Part shown: piece by piece, positions 9,757 to 17,990 of the stretch
Layout of the letters: each line of letters opens with the position of its first letter
Position numbering within the stretch: the stretch's first letter is position 1
Assembly (NCBI RefSeq): GCF_000423065.1
Contig: NZ_AUHG01000011.1
Span: 248,001-312,000 of the forward strand
Length of the DNA: 64,000 nucleotides
Source: Christiangramia echinicola DSM 19838
GTDB taxonomy: Bacteria; Bacteroidota; Bacteroidia; Flavobacteriales; Flavobacteriaceae
Direction: 5' to 3'
Notes under the pieces: model-generated
What the model was told of the DNA's origin: nothing
What the model saw: the letters and a program-made list of their open reading frames with translations, nothing else
Database searches by the model: none
Translations under genes and position numbers: made by a program

Positions 9757-9963
9757 ATGGGAAGACCTTCCACTAAACCAAAAGATCTAAGAGACGGATA
9801 TTATATAGAGGTCCGAAATAAAAATAAAAAAACGGGTGTTAAAATCCGAAGAGACACTAAGGAACAACTCCTGCTCGCGATAAAGGAATATAGAGAAAGT
9901 AAGAATGTGATAGTTTTAGGAAAATTAAAAAATGGAAAAATGATGGATATTCCAGACCTTTAA
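9757..9963 (+). CDS. Small basic protein with N-terminal GRPS motif, unknown function
   Basis: I choose the ATG at 9757, which gives 68 residues starting MGRPSTKPKDLRDGYYIEV. The longer frame from 9667 overlaps the MarR-like gene and adds a low-complexity leader. The protein is lysine/arginine rich with a predicted beta-hairpin core and an amphipathic helix (TKEQLLLAIKEYRESK). GRP at the N-terminus recalls AT-hook or small nucleic-acid binding proteins. I do not recognise a characterised family. Its place between a regulator and a histidine kinase suggests co-expression. Confidence 0.55.
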   Translation: MGRPSTKPKDLRDGYYIEVRNKNKKTGVKIRRDTKEQLLLAIKEYRESKNVIVLGKLKNGKMMDIPDL

Positions 9964-9982
9964 GGAATCAAATAGTTTTTTA

Positions 9983-11080
9983 ATGCCACCTGAAATATCA
10001 TTAGCTCAAAAATTAGAAGAACGCCTAAAGGAGCTTTCTTGCCTTTATGAAGTTTCTTCCGCCATCAGAAAACATTCCGATTCTGTTATAGAAACCTTGG
10101 AAGAAATTTGTAGGATCACTCAACGAGCCTGGTTATTTCCTGATCAGGCCATCGTAAAACTGAAATTCGATGATTATTCAGTATTGACTTCAGATCTTCC
10201 GGAAGCCCCCATTGTTCAACAAAGTAACATCCACCTTTTTCAAGAAAATAGGGGTTTCATAAAAGTTTATTATGACATTAAAAAAATTGCCAACGCTCAT
10301 TTTTTAAACGAAGAACAGAAGCTTTTAAATAAGATTGCTATTGAAATAAGTGAATTTTTTGAGCGTCGGGAGATAATAAAAAAAGAAGAGCTTTTAAAAA
10401 GAAGTGCCGAAAGAAATGATCGACTCTCCATTCTAGGAGAAATTACTGCCGGTATTGCTCATGAATTAAATACACCTTTAGGCAATATTTTAGGTTTTGC
10501 CGAATTAATTAAATCCAGTTCCCAGGAGAATCAAACTCAAAAAGACACTGAAAAAATTATTAAAGCAGCTATCTATTCTCGGGAAATCGTGAAAAAGCTG
10601 ATGTACTTTGCATGTGAAATGCCCCAACACAAAGATTTTATACAAATAAAACCCGTTATTGATCAGGCATTAAAATTATTGTCTCAAAATTTTCAAAAAG
10701 CAGAAATCAACTATAATTTCAAAATAGACAATCCCAACCTGGAAGCACAGATAGATTCCATTCAGTTTACCCAGGTTTTGTTTAATCTTTTGATCAATGC
10801 CATTTATACTTCACCAAAATGGAGCACTATCTCTATCGAGGTTTCCAGTACTTCTACATATTTTAAATTGGAGATAAAAGATGAGGGATCAGGAATTCCA
10901 ACCGACCTAAAATCAAAGATTTTTGAACCTTTTTTTAGCACTAAACCAGTTGGAGAAGGGTCAGGACTGGGACTAAGTGTAGTTCATGGTATCGTCAAAA
11001 GTCATCGCGGGGAAATTATTACTTTTGATAATGAACCTGCCGGTACAGTGTTTCAAATAAAACTACCTTTAAAGATTTAA
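9983..11080 (+). CDS. Cytoplasmic NtrB-like sensor histidine kinase
   Basis: The 365-residue protein has no signal peptide or membrane segment. Residues 1-140 resemble a GAF/PAS-type input region (KELSCLYEVSSAIRKH start). The H-box is LGEITAGIAHELNTPLGNILG, the N-box LLINAIYTSP, G1 DEGSGIP, and G2 GEGSGLGLSVVHGIV. The H-box with HELNTPL is typical of NtrB/AtoS-type kinases that pair with sigma-54 activators. The cognate activator starts three bases after this stop. The signal sensed is unknown, but the absence of membrane helices points to a cytoplasmic cue. Confidence 0.9.
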   Translation: MPPEISLAQKLEERLKELSCLYEVSSAIRKHSDSVIETLEEICRITQRAWLFPDQAIVKLKFDDYSVLTSDLPEAPIVQQSNIHLFQENRGFIKVYYDIKKIANAHFLNEEQKLLNKIAIEISEFFERREIIKKEELLKRSAERNDRLSILGEITAGIAHELNTPLGNILGFAELIKSSSQENQTQKDTEKIIKAAIYSREIVKKLMYFACEMPQHKDFIQIKPVIDQALKLLSQNFQKAEINYNFKIDNPNLEAQIDSIQFTQVLFNLLINAIYTSPKWSTISIEVSSTSTYFKLEIKDEGSGIPTDLKSKIFEPFFSTKPVGEGSGLGLSVVHGIVKSHRGEIITFDNEPAGTVFQIKLPLKI

Positions 11081-11083
11081 GCT

Positions 11084-12406
11084 ATGGCCCTAAAAAAAGC
11101 AAATATCCTCATTGTTGATGATGATTATGACATGCTTGAATTAGTGCAACGTCAGCTTCAAGAGCAAAATTTTCATTCATACAAGGCAGCATCGGTTGTT
11201 GAAGCCATAAATATTTTAAAATATAATGCAGTAGATCTACTCATTACTGATCTACAAATGCCTGGGATTGGTGGAATGGAGCTTATAAAATACGTGGAAG
11301 AACATTTTCCAAAGGTGCCGAAATTGGTAATAACGGGGTACCCTTCCATAGATGGAGCCTTAAGTGCAATGAAGTCTGGTGCATTAGATTATTTAGTAAA
11401 ACCCTTTACCACGGAAGAACTTAAAACTTCTGTTGAAAAAACACTTCCCAAACAATCGCTACGATCTAAAGATAATACTCCCTCAAATGGTAAAACCATG
11501 GTTTACGCGGGAATCGTTGGTCAATCTAAAGAAATTGAACTTTTAATTGACCTCATAGAACGAGTGAGAAATAACCGCGCCACTGTACTTATCCAGGGAG
11601 AAAGTGGTACAGGAAAGGAATTGGTGGCACGGGCTATTCATTATAAAGGTTCCTTTGCAGCAAACCCGTTTATTGCAGTTAATTGTGGAGCTATACCGGA
11701 AGATTTATTGGAAGCTGAACTTTTTGGGTATAAAAAAGGGGCGTTTACAGGCGCTAACGAAAATCGTGACGGCTTTTTTCAAGCTGCAGCTAGAGGCACT
11801 ATTTTTTTGGATGAAATTGGTACTGCCCCGCTTACGGTTCAAACCAGGTTATTGCGGGTGCTTCAGGAAAAAGAAGTGAGACGTATAGGAGAACAGAAAG
11901 CCCATAAAATTGAACTTCGTATAATTGCTGCTACGAACAGTGATTTGCAAAAAATGGTCGAAAATGGCAGTTTTAGGGAAGATCTCTACTACCGTCTTAA
12001 TGTGATGCATATAGAAACTCCACCTCTAAGAAATCATAAAAGTGATATTCCTTTATTAGCAAAAAATTTTCTGAAGAAATATGCTGCAGAATACGCCAAA
12101 CCAAATATTGAATTCACACCAAAGGCATTGCAAGTACTTGAACGCTATGATTGGCCGGGTAATGTTAGAGAATTAGAAAATGTAGTACAAAGAGCAATAA
12201 TTATGAGCGAGCATAATATTGATATTGAGCAACTTCCCGATTATTTCAAATACCCTGCACCCACAATTTCTTCTATTTCAAAATCTTTACAGCAAGTTGA
12301 AAAAGAGCATATCCTGAAGATTATGGCCAGCGTGGATAATAACAAAACCAGAGCTGCGGAAATTCTTCAAATTGACCGCAAAACCCTTCGGAAGAAGCTG
12401 AAATAA
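11084..12406 (+). CDS. NtrC-family sigma-54-dependent response regulator
   Basis: The 440-residue protein has three domains in order. The receiver has D12/D13 and phospho-acceptor D56 in LLITDLQMPG. The AAA+ domain has Walker A GESGTGKE and the sigma-54 contact loop GAFTGA. The C-terminal Fis-type helix-turn-helix contains NKTRAAEILQIDRKTLRKKL. It activates transcription from -24/-12 promoters after phosphorylation by the kinase encoded directly upstream (three-base gap). Likely targets are the genes downstream (four-cysteine protein and glutamate dehydrogenase); that is inferred from position. Confidence 0.95.
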   Translation: MALKKANILIVDDDYDMLELVQRQLQEQNFHSYKAASVVEAINILKYNAVDLLITDLQMPGIGGMELIKYVEEHFPKVPKLVITGYPSIDGALSAMKSGALDYLVKPFTTEELKTSVEKTLPKQSLRSKDNTPSNGKTMVYAGIVGQSKEIELLIDLIERVRNNRATVLIQGESGTGKELVARAIHYKGSFAANPFIAVNCGAIPEDLLEAELFGYKKGAFTGANENRDGFFQAAARGTIFLDEIGTAPLTVQTRLLRVLQEKEVRRIGEQKAHKIELRIIAATNSDLQKMVENGSFREDLYYRLNVMHIETPPLRNHKSDIPLLAKNFLKKYAAEYAKPNIEFTPKALQVLERYDWPGNVRELENVVQRAIIMSEHNIDIEQLPDYFKYPAPTISSISKSLQQVEKEHILKIMASVDNNKTRAAEILQIDRKTLRKKLK

Positions 12407-12435
12407 AATCTTTTCTCAGCGGTCCTTTTCTCCCT

Positions 12436-12456
12436 ACCGGGGCGTTTCTCCCCGGT
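12436..12456. promoter_or_regulatory. GC-rich hairpin after the sigma-54 activator gene
   Basis: A perfect seven-base inverted repeat ACCGGGG/CCCCGGT with a seven-base loop lies 30 bp after the regulator stop. There is no clear T-run on either strand, so it may be a weak terminator, an mRNA 3' stabiliser or a protein site. Confidence 0.45.
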
Positions 12457-12541
12457 TCAAAAAATTAATTTTAAATTTATTTATAATTTAAAACACTGTT
12501 AATCAGTTGTTTTGATGTTTCACACCCTCTTTTGTTTATCG

Positions 12542-12557
12542 TGGGCATAGCATTTGA
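12542..12557 (+). promoter_or_regulatory. Weak candidate sigma-54 (-24/-12) promoter
   Basis: The sequence TGGGCATAGCATTTGA has TGG and a TTTG spaced like a TGGCAC-N5-TTGCA element, but the -12 GC is not intact. It sits about 36 bp upstream of the ATG at 12593 and directly downstream of a gene for a sigma-54 activator. Position supports it more than sequence does. Confidence 0.25.
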
Positions 12558-12592
12558 CTTTCTGTAACAAGAAAATATAAATCTATGACCAG

Positions 12593-12754
12593 ATGAATTT
12601 GACCAAGGAAAAAGTAGAAACCAATTATTTCACGAAAAGGCATCATAATGGTATAACCCAAGAAATGCTTAAAGGGCTGTGCTTTAATTGTGACCATCGC
12701 AAAACCTGCACCTGGAGAGAAAACAGAAAATTATATTGTGAACACTTTCAATAA
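12593..12754 (+). CDS. 53-residue four-cysteine protein (putative zinc-ribbon-like or redox peptide)
   Basis: The frame from ATG 12593 to TAA 12754 encodes 53 residues. The C-terminal half contains GLCFNCDHRKTCTWRE followed by LYCEHF, a CX2CX5CX9C pattern with an acidic-aromatic end. Small proteins with this layout (CxxC..R..C.....C-E-[EH]-[YF]) occur in many Bacteria and Archaea and are uncharacterised; that is from memory. The stop is six bases before the glutamate dehydrogenase ATG, so the two are surely co-transcribed. An upstream ATG at 12585 is closed after three codons, which supports the chosen start. The cysteines would suit a metal site or redox sensing. Confidence 0.7.
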   Translation: MNLTKEKVETNYFTKRHHNGITQEMLKGLCFNCDHRKTCTWRENRKLYCEHFQ

Positions 12755-12760
12755 GAAAAA

Positions 12761-14041
12761 ATGATAAATACTAAAAAAGCACCTAAACAATCTATGTACG
12801 GGACTGTGATGAACCAGTTCAACAAAACGGCAGATCTCATAGATTTAAATCCCAATATTAGAAAAATTCTGGGTATTACAAATAATGAAATTATTGTGCA
12901 TTTTCCTGTAAAAATGGACAATGGAAAGGTTGAAGTTTTTACAGGATATCGTGTTCAACATAATAATGCTTTGGGACCTTATAAAGGAGGGCTAAGATAT
13001 CATGATACTGTAGATATTGATGCGGCAAAGGCTCTTGCTATGTGGATGACCTGGAAAACTTCCCTGGCTGGACTTCCTTTTGGAGGTGCAAAGGGAGGTA
13101 TTCAAATCGATCCTCGAAATTATTCTGATTCAGAATTAGAACGTATCACCAGACGTTTTACTTATGCATTAGGTGAAAATATTGGACCTGAGCATGATAT
13201 TCCTGCTCCGGACGTAAATACCAATTCGCAGACAATGGCATGGATCGTAGATACTTTTATGTCCACTATTTCTTCTTCAGAACGATCACACAATCAACAT
13301 GTTGTTACTGGAAAGCCAGTAGGCGCTGGAGGATTGGAGGGTAGAGATAGAGCTACAGGATTCGGAGTTTACCTCAGTATCAAATTATTATTGGAAACTA
13401 AAGAAGAAAATTTAAAAGATAAAAAATTCATAGTCCAGGGCTTTGGGAATGTTGGGTACTGGGCATCTCACTTTTTAACTTTAGACGGCGCCAAGTTAAT
13501 ATCTGTGCAGGATGCCCATGCTACATTGTACAATGCTAAGGGTATAGACATCCAAGCCCTGGCACAACATTGTGAACCAAGAAAAGGTTCAATAAAAGGT
13601 TTTGATGGTGCCGAGGAAATGAATGCCGATGATTTCTTTGGATTGGATTGTGATATTGTAATCCCGGCCGCTTTGGGGAATCAAATTACCGGAGAAAATG
13701 CATTCAAAATTAAAGCTTCCATCGTTGCAGAAGGTGCGAATGGCCCCACTGATAAAGAAGGTGAACAAATCTTATTGGCAAATGGAATAACAATTATTCC
13801 TGATATTTTCTGTAATTCAGGAGGAGTTATTGGCAGCTATTTTGAATGGTTGCAAAATAGAAATGGCGAATTGTGGCAATTAGAAGAAGTAATGGCTAAA
13901 ATTCAGAAAAAACTAACCGAGAATTTTCATAAAATCCATAATGAGGTGAATAAACGTAACGTAGACTGGAGAACAGCTGCCTTTATTCTAGCTATATCTC
14001 GAGTAGAAACAGCATATATCCAACGGGGGATTTTCCCATAG
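12761..14041 (+). CDS. Glutamate dehydrogenase (Glu/Leu/Phe/Val dehydrogenase family)
   Basis: The 426-residue enzyme interconverts glutamate and 2-oxoglutarate plus ammonia. GPYKGGLRYH and the catalytic-lysine motif LPFGGAKGGIQID are in the N-terminal domain, PAPDVNTN follows, and the Rossmann motif FGNVGYWASH is in the coenzyme domain. The length fits the hexameric small-subunit type, usually NAD-linked or dual, rather than the ~450-residue NADP type. The cofactor is not certain. It follows the four-cysteine peptide and a two-component pair that probably controls it, and precedes a Rnk/GreA-like gene by 25 bp. Confidence 0.93.
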   Translation: MINTKKAPKQSMYGTVMNQFNKTADLIDLNPNIRKILGITNNEIIVHFPVKMDNGKVEVFTGYRVQHNNALGPYKGGLRYHDTVDIDAAKALAMWMTWKTSLAGLPFGGAKGGIQIDPRNYSDSELERITRRFTYALGENIGPEHDIPAPDVNTNSQTMAWIVDTFMSTISSSERSHNQHVVTGKPVGAGGLEGRDRATGFGVYLSIKLLLETKEENLKDKKFIVQGFGNVGYWASHFLTLDGAKLISVQDAHATLYNAKGIDIQALAQHCEPRKGSIKGFDGAEEMNADDFFGLDCDIVIPAALGNQITGENAFKIKASIVAEGANGPTDKEGEQILLANGITIIPDIFCNSGGVIGSYFEWLQNRNGELWQLEEVMAKIQKKLTENFHKIHNEVNKRNVDWRTAAFILAISRVETAYIQRGIFP

Positions 14042-14066
14042 CTATTGTTGAATTAAACCAAATGAA

Positions 14067-14507
14067 ATGAAATACAGAGAATTAATTATCGAAAAAAAAG
14101 AATATGACTTCTTAAAACAAATTATGTCACTGGCAATATATTATAAAGATACCTCTTACAAAGCCTCAATTTTCAAACTCAACGAAGAACTTAAGGATGC
14201 GAAAATTGTCTCTAACGAAAAAATGCCGGCAGATGTGATTCGATTGAACTCATTAGTTACCATAGAAACACCCTATGCTGTCGAAAGGACTTACCAAATT
14301 GTTACTCCAGAAAAAGGTGATATTCGCAAGGACAAGATCTCTGTCCTGGCCCCTATGGGATTAGCATTATTTGGATATGCCCAAGGGGATAATATTACCT
14401 GGACCTTTCCGCTAGGTGAAAGCCACATAAAAATTAAAGAAGTAAAACAAATTGAACCCGATTTATTCAAAGTGAATTATGATAAAAAACATTCAAGAAC
14501 ATCATAA
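14067..14507 (+). CDS. GreA/GreB-family C-terminal-domain protein (Rnk-like)
   Basis: The 146-residue protein has an N-terminal helical region and a C-terminal FKBP-like GreA/GreB domain: RLNSLVTIETP, then VTPEKGDIRKDKISVLAPMGLALFGYAQGD and a WTFPLG strand. Members such as Rnk bind RNA polymerase and modulate transcription, but lack the long coiled coil of true cleavage factors. The gene is 25 bp after glutamate dehydrogenase, and its end overlaps the next gene by 29 bp, so the genes are probably translated together. Confidence 0.8.
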   Translation: MKYRELIIEKKEYDFLKQIMSLAIYYKDTSYKASIFKLNEELKDAKIVSNEKMPADVIRLNSLVTIETPYAVERTYQIVTPEKGDIRKDKISVLAPMGLALFGYAQGDNITWTFPLGESHIKIKEVKQIEPDLFKVNYDKKHSRTS

Positions 14508-14895
14508 TGAAGAGGAAATAGAAATTATCAGACTCCAAAATGAAATTAAGCAATGGAAATCTGAATTAGACTTCGTTTCTCAAGAGATAGAGTTTTATAT
14601 AGATGTCTTTAATTTATTTTTAAACAAGAAAACAAATATTAATCGTGTAGAAACCATATACCTCTTTAACCAGTTTTCTAAACTCAGACGAACAAATAGT
14701 ACCATTTTAAAGAGTTGTGAAATATTTCATCCAAAACTGGAAGAAAAGAATGAGTGTGAAGATGTCCAATGTGATCATGCCTACATCAGTGCTCATATAT
14801 TATTGCGATCAAAAATTCAAAAGCATATAAACGATATACGAAGGTTAAAATATACAGCATTTACTAATCTAAAAAATGGAATAGAAAAGCTCTAA
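14479..14895 (+). CDS. Unrecognised coiled-coil protein
   Basis: The frame gives 138 residues and overlaps the Rnk-like gene by 29 bp. The N-terminal third is a charged heptad-like helix (EEEIEIIRLQNEIKQWKSEL). The middle has SKLRRTNSTI, and a CEDVQCDHAYISAH segment near residue 95 has two cysteines and two histidines that could bind metal. I see no known family. Its placement suggests it works with the glutamate dehydrogenase/Rnk-like genes or their regulators. Confidence 0.6.
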   Translation: MIKNIQEHHNEEEIEIIRLQNEIKQWKSELDFVSQEIEFYIDVFNLFLNKKTNINRVETIYLFNQFSKLRRTNSTILKSCEIFHPKLEEKNECEDVQCDHAYISAHILLRSKIQKHINDIRRLKYTAFTNLKNGIEKL

Positions 14896-14924
14896 TATGT
14901 AGGAATGATTGCTTGTCTTAGTTG

Positions 14925-15008
14925 AACCAGATAGGTTTAGATACACTCATCTCATACAGCAAAGTAGGTGAAGTTAAATTTTCAGCAAAAGTATCGGCCT
15001 ATCTGGTT
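14925..15008. repeat. Perfect 11-bp inverted repeat upstream of a small membrane gene
   Basis: AACCAGATAGG at 14925-14935 is exactly complementary to CCTATCTGGTT at 14998-15008. The intervening 62 bp are AT-rich. It could be an RNA stem over a leader, or a pair of binding sites for the next gene at 15025. Confidence 0.45.
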
Positions 15009-15024
15009 ATTAAATATTCTTAAT

Positions 15025-15222
15025 ATGGAAAATAAATTTTTTAAAAGTATAAGTATTGTCCTTATAGTAGTCCTCGTGAGATCCTTCTATTTAGAACAAC
15101 AATTTTATTATAGGATGTGGGAAGAAAGTCAAATAACAATTTTATTCCTTGGGCTACTTTTTGTCATACTCATATTGATGGCTATCCGGTTTGAGAGATT
15201 TGGTAAAGTAAAAAATGATTAA
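15025..15222 (+). CDS. Small membrane protein, unknown function
   Basis: I start at the ATG at 15025 (65 residues), since the upstream ATG at 14968 lies inside the inverted-repeat region. The protein has two hydrophobic helices (SISIVLIVVLVRSFYL and ITILFLGLLFVILILMAI) and a basic C-terminus (RFERFGKVKND). The stop overlaps the start of the next gene as TAATG, a strong sign of translational coupling. No family was recognised. Confidence 0.55.
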   Translation: MENKFFKSISIVLIVVLVRSFYLEQQFYYRMWEESQITILFLGLLFVILILMAIRFERFGKVKND

Positions 15223-15752
15223 TGGATTTCCTGTTAATACCCTGGATGAAAAAATACATATACAACGTACTACGGTCATTTCCGTTGAGTTTATCGATTT
15301 TTAGAAATATAATATCGATTGATTTATGGAATCTCTTTACCAAACAGGAATTGAAAGTAATAACTAAACCAGTAGATATTACAGAAGGAATAGAATCAAA
15401 AAATGAAGAGCTTACCTTATTGTGGCTGGATGATCGGATCAATCCTCTGGATAGTAGAATGGATTGGCTAGCGTACAGTCCATTGGGACGAGAGGTTAAT
15501 GTCGTCTGGATTAAAAGTTATTCAGAATTCCGGCGATGGCTCGAATTAAATGGGCAACCTGATGGAATATGTTTTGATTATAATTTAGGTATTAATGTTC
15601 CTACTGGTTATGATTGTGCACAATACCTTATTAGTTATTGCAGGCGTAATAAATTAAAACTTCCGGTTTGGTCCTCGCAATGTCCTAATCCTGTGGAAAA
15701 AGCTAAGATCAACAGGTTATTAAAATCTGCATTAGCTGTTTCTGAACATTGA
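15222..15752 (+). CDS. cREC-type receiver-like domain protein
   Basis: Residues about 60-170 match the cyclic-phosphate-processing receiver (cREC) family in my reading. The strand LTLLWLDDRINP supplies the acidic pair, GICFDYNLG holds the position of the phospho-acceptor Asp, GYDCAQYLISYC is a conserved helix, and LPVWSSQCPNP ends the domain. The family was predicted by comparative genomics to act near RNA-repair or nucleotide-signalling genes; its chemistry is not settled. Residues 1-55 are hydrophobic and basic with no clear fold. The start overlaps the stop of the small membrane gene (TAATG), so the two are coupled. No RNA-repair partner is visible. Confidence 0.65.
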   Translation: MDFLLIPWMKKYIYNVLRSFPLSLSIFRNIISIDLWNLFTKQELKVITKPVDITEGIESKNEELTLLWLDDRINPLDSRMDWLAYSPLGREVNVVWIKSYSEFRRWLELNGQPDGICFDYNLGINVPTGYDCAQYLISYCRRNKLKLPVWSSQCPNPVEKAKINRLLKSALAVSEH

Positions 15753-16171
15753 TAAAATTTCTAAGTTTAAAATATTTTTTTTAAGGCAGAATTAGACATA
15801 AATCTAATTCTAGATTAAATTGGAGCATTTACTTATGAACTGATCAGAATATTTTTTTAATGTGTTAAGGTCCATGTCGGTCAAAACCGGTTTTTTATAA
15901 ATTTTCACCTCTTTTTTTAATTTGCAAAACTAGCCTGTAAAATACTGAAGACGGCATATATCCTACGTCCAATATACGTCCGTTTAAGAATTTTACGAGC
16001 TTTTTAGTTATTCACGAAAAAAAAAAGGTTTGAAGTGTAACTAAATTAAAACTGAATGTCATAATTAACCTGTAACCAAAAAGACCAAAAATTAAACTCC
16101 CTGGAAATAATAATTGAATTGATGAAAGACATTGAAAGGTTCAATCTCGGAAAATTCAATAAAAAGTATCC
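15753..16171. other. Intergenic region between convergent genes, with short direct repeats
   Basis: The region is very AT-rich. TACGTCC occurs twice, at 15964-15970 and 15975-15981, an 11-bp spacing. A 34-codon plus-strand frame from 16121 runs antisense into the lipoprotein gene and is not supported. No clear terminator stem was found. Confidence 0.4.
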
Positions 16172-17293
16172 TTACGACCTTTTAAGTCTTTCTATTTCAG
16201 CTTCTGAAAGTCTTTCTCTATAATTGTTCAGAATAATATTATTTATAATTTGCCATTCCTGAGCTTCCTTATCTCGCAAGACCTCGCGATTATTTTTAAG
16301 GTTATTAAGAACCGGGGCTACAGAATAAAGAGGAAAAGCAGATTCATAGATTTCAAGCATTTCAATAGCTTTTTCAACTTCCCTGTCCAGAATAAAATTT
16401 AGAGATTGAGACAGCAATTGCGAGGCTTCATTTTTTCTTTCTTCTGAACTGAATCTAATATTACCGAATTGAAGCTGAATATTTTTGTCTGGTAATGGCT
16501 GCGTTGGATTCACCTGAACATTATCTAAATCAATTTCCATTCCTGCCGAGACGTTAGGAGGAATAATTTCGTCATCCCTATCTTCTGAATTTGTTTCATT
16601 TACATATTTCTTTACAGCCATCACTTGTGGATAAAGACTTGTTTCTTCATCGTAGATTTTAGACTTGATCGTGGCCAGAGCCTGCATGGCATTTTGAATT
16701 GTGGTCTGATTGATTTCAGAAGGTAAAGGGATTAGGGAGGTAACCTCCTTAGATTTTATGCCTATAACTTCAATTATTAAGGTACCGCTTAATTTTCCCT
16801 CCTTAGCCGCCAGCCCGATGGAATATAGATCGCTAATATTAATGCCAGATTCTGCCGTGGTTATTAGCGAAATGAGTCGTAATCCTATTCCAACTCTTTT
16901 AGAGCCAATAAATTCATTCTGTGATATTTGCGCCAGAGTGGCATATTTCATATAGTCCATCGTGATCTTATAACTTGTATTTTTCTTGGAAAAAGTTATA
17001 GGTAGATAGTTGATTGTGCCTTCGCGATTGATCTCTCCTATGGAAACTAGAACGGTTTCATTATTTAAAAATCCCAGGGTTTCTTCTCGGGTAAGTAGCT
17101 TCACATTTTTAAAGATCAGAGATCCATTCCCATCTGAGATATGAAGTTTATCTTCGAATTCTACAGGGTCTACAGGTTCATATCCTCTAAAGTTTTTAAA
17201 ACTTTTACCTTCCTCAAAAATATCCTCATTCTGTTTTGAAGATTTACAGCTATAAAAAAGAAGGCAGATAAGAAAAGATAGCACGATTTTCAT
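16172..17293 (-). CDS. Putative lipoprotein, unknown function
   Basis: The 373-residue protein has a lipoprotein signal (MKIVLSFLICLLFYSC), with the lipid-bearing Cys at about position 16. The rest looks soluble: an N-terminal mixed region with ILLTREETLGFL-like strands, a central helical region and a C-terminal TPR-like helical stretch (LSQSLNFILDREVEKAIEMLEIYESAFP). It resembles uncharacterised Bacteroidota lipoproteins. No partner is adjacent. Confidence 0.7.
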   Translation of the reverse strand: MKIVLSFLICLLFYSCKSSKQNEDIFEEGKSFKNFRGYEPVDPVEFEDKLHISDGNGSLIFKNVKLLTREETLGFLNNETVLVSIGEINREGTINYLPITFSKKNTSYKITMDYMKYATLAQISQNEFIGSKRVGIGLRLISLITTAESGINISDLYSIGLAAKEGKLSGTLIIEVIGIKSKEVTSLIPLPSEINQTTIQNAMQALATIKSKIYDEETSLYPQVMAVKKYVNETNSEDRDDEIIPPNVSAGMEIDLDNVQVNPTQPLPDKNIQLQFGNIRFSSEERKNEASQLLSQSLNFILDREVEKAIEMLEIYESAFPLYSVAPVLNNLKNNREVLRDKEAQEWQIINNIILNNYRERLSEAEIERLKRS

Positions 17294-17990
17294 AATTCCC
17301 GATTTGTAGAAGACATTTCTAGTTTACTTATTCTCAAAATTAAATTGAAATTCATGTAGGTTGTAAGTATTTGAAAATCAATTTATATGAGTCTCATAAA
17401 TCTAAGCTTTTATTTTTAGAGTTCAGAATATCAGTGATTTAGAGTAGATTAATTCTTATTCCTTGAGGATTGAAGCATATAGCATTTCATAACAAATTCG
17501 TATTGCATGAAAAATCAATAATAAATTTGAAGGAACAGGATTCTGGCTGGCACTTCAAGAGCAATTACTTACATTTTTATTCGAAATTAACCGAGAATTG
17601 ATCTATGCCCACGTTACTTGGATTTATATAAGGTATTAAACAAATTCATTAATACGGTTTTTGAAGCTATGGGGAATGTTAGACTTGCGCATCAGAGTAA
17701 TTCATCAATCTTTGCGGAAGATGTACATATGTGTGTTTAAGCCTTTTGAAGTTAAGGTTCTTATCTGTTGTAAACGATAATCAGGGATTTATTGAGAAAA
17801 TAGATGTCCTACACCCCTGAATAAAAACCTTCGATGGGCGAATTAAAGATAAAATTATAACCAGAAAGGCTTGTGAACGTTGTGCTATTAAAGATCGCGT
17901 GGTTCAGAAATTGTACAGGAACAATGAGTGAATTACAAGAAAATAGAATCTATAGTGAATGAATTAACAGCGAAATTTCAGCTTTAAAAT
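17294..17990. pseudogene. Non-coding stretch with decayed gene fragments, possibly a transposase remnant
   Basis: No intact gene is visible in about 700 bp. Between 17640 and 17930 several short plus-strand frames read like protein but are broken by stops. One ends ITRKACERCAIKDRVVQKLYR (about 17857-17920). That looks like the KACxxCPLKxxC segment near the end of IS1182/IS5-type transposases. Only this motif supports the idea, so it is a weak call. The rest could simply be degraded sequence. Confidence 0.3.
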
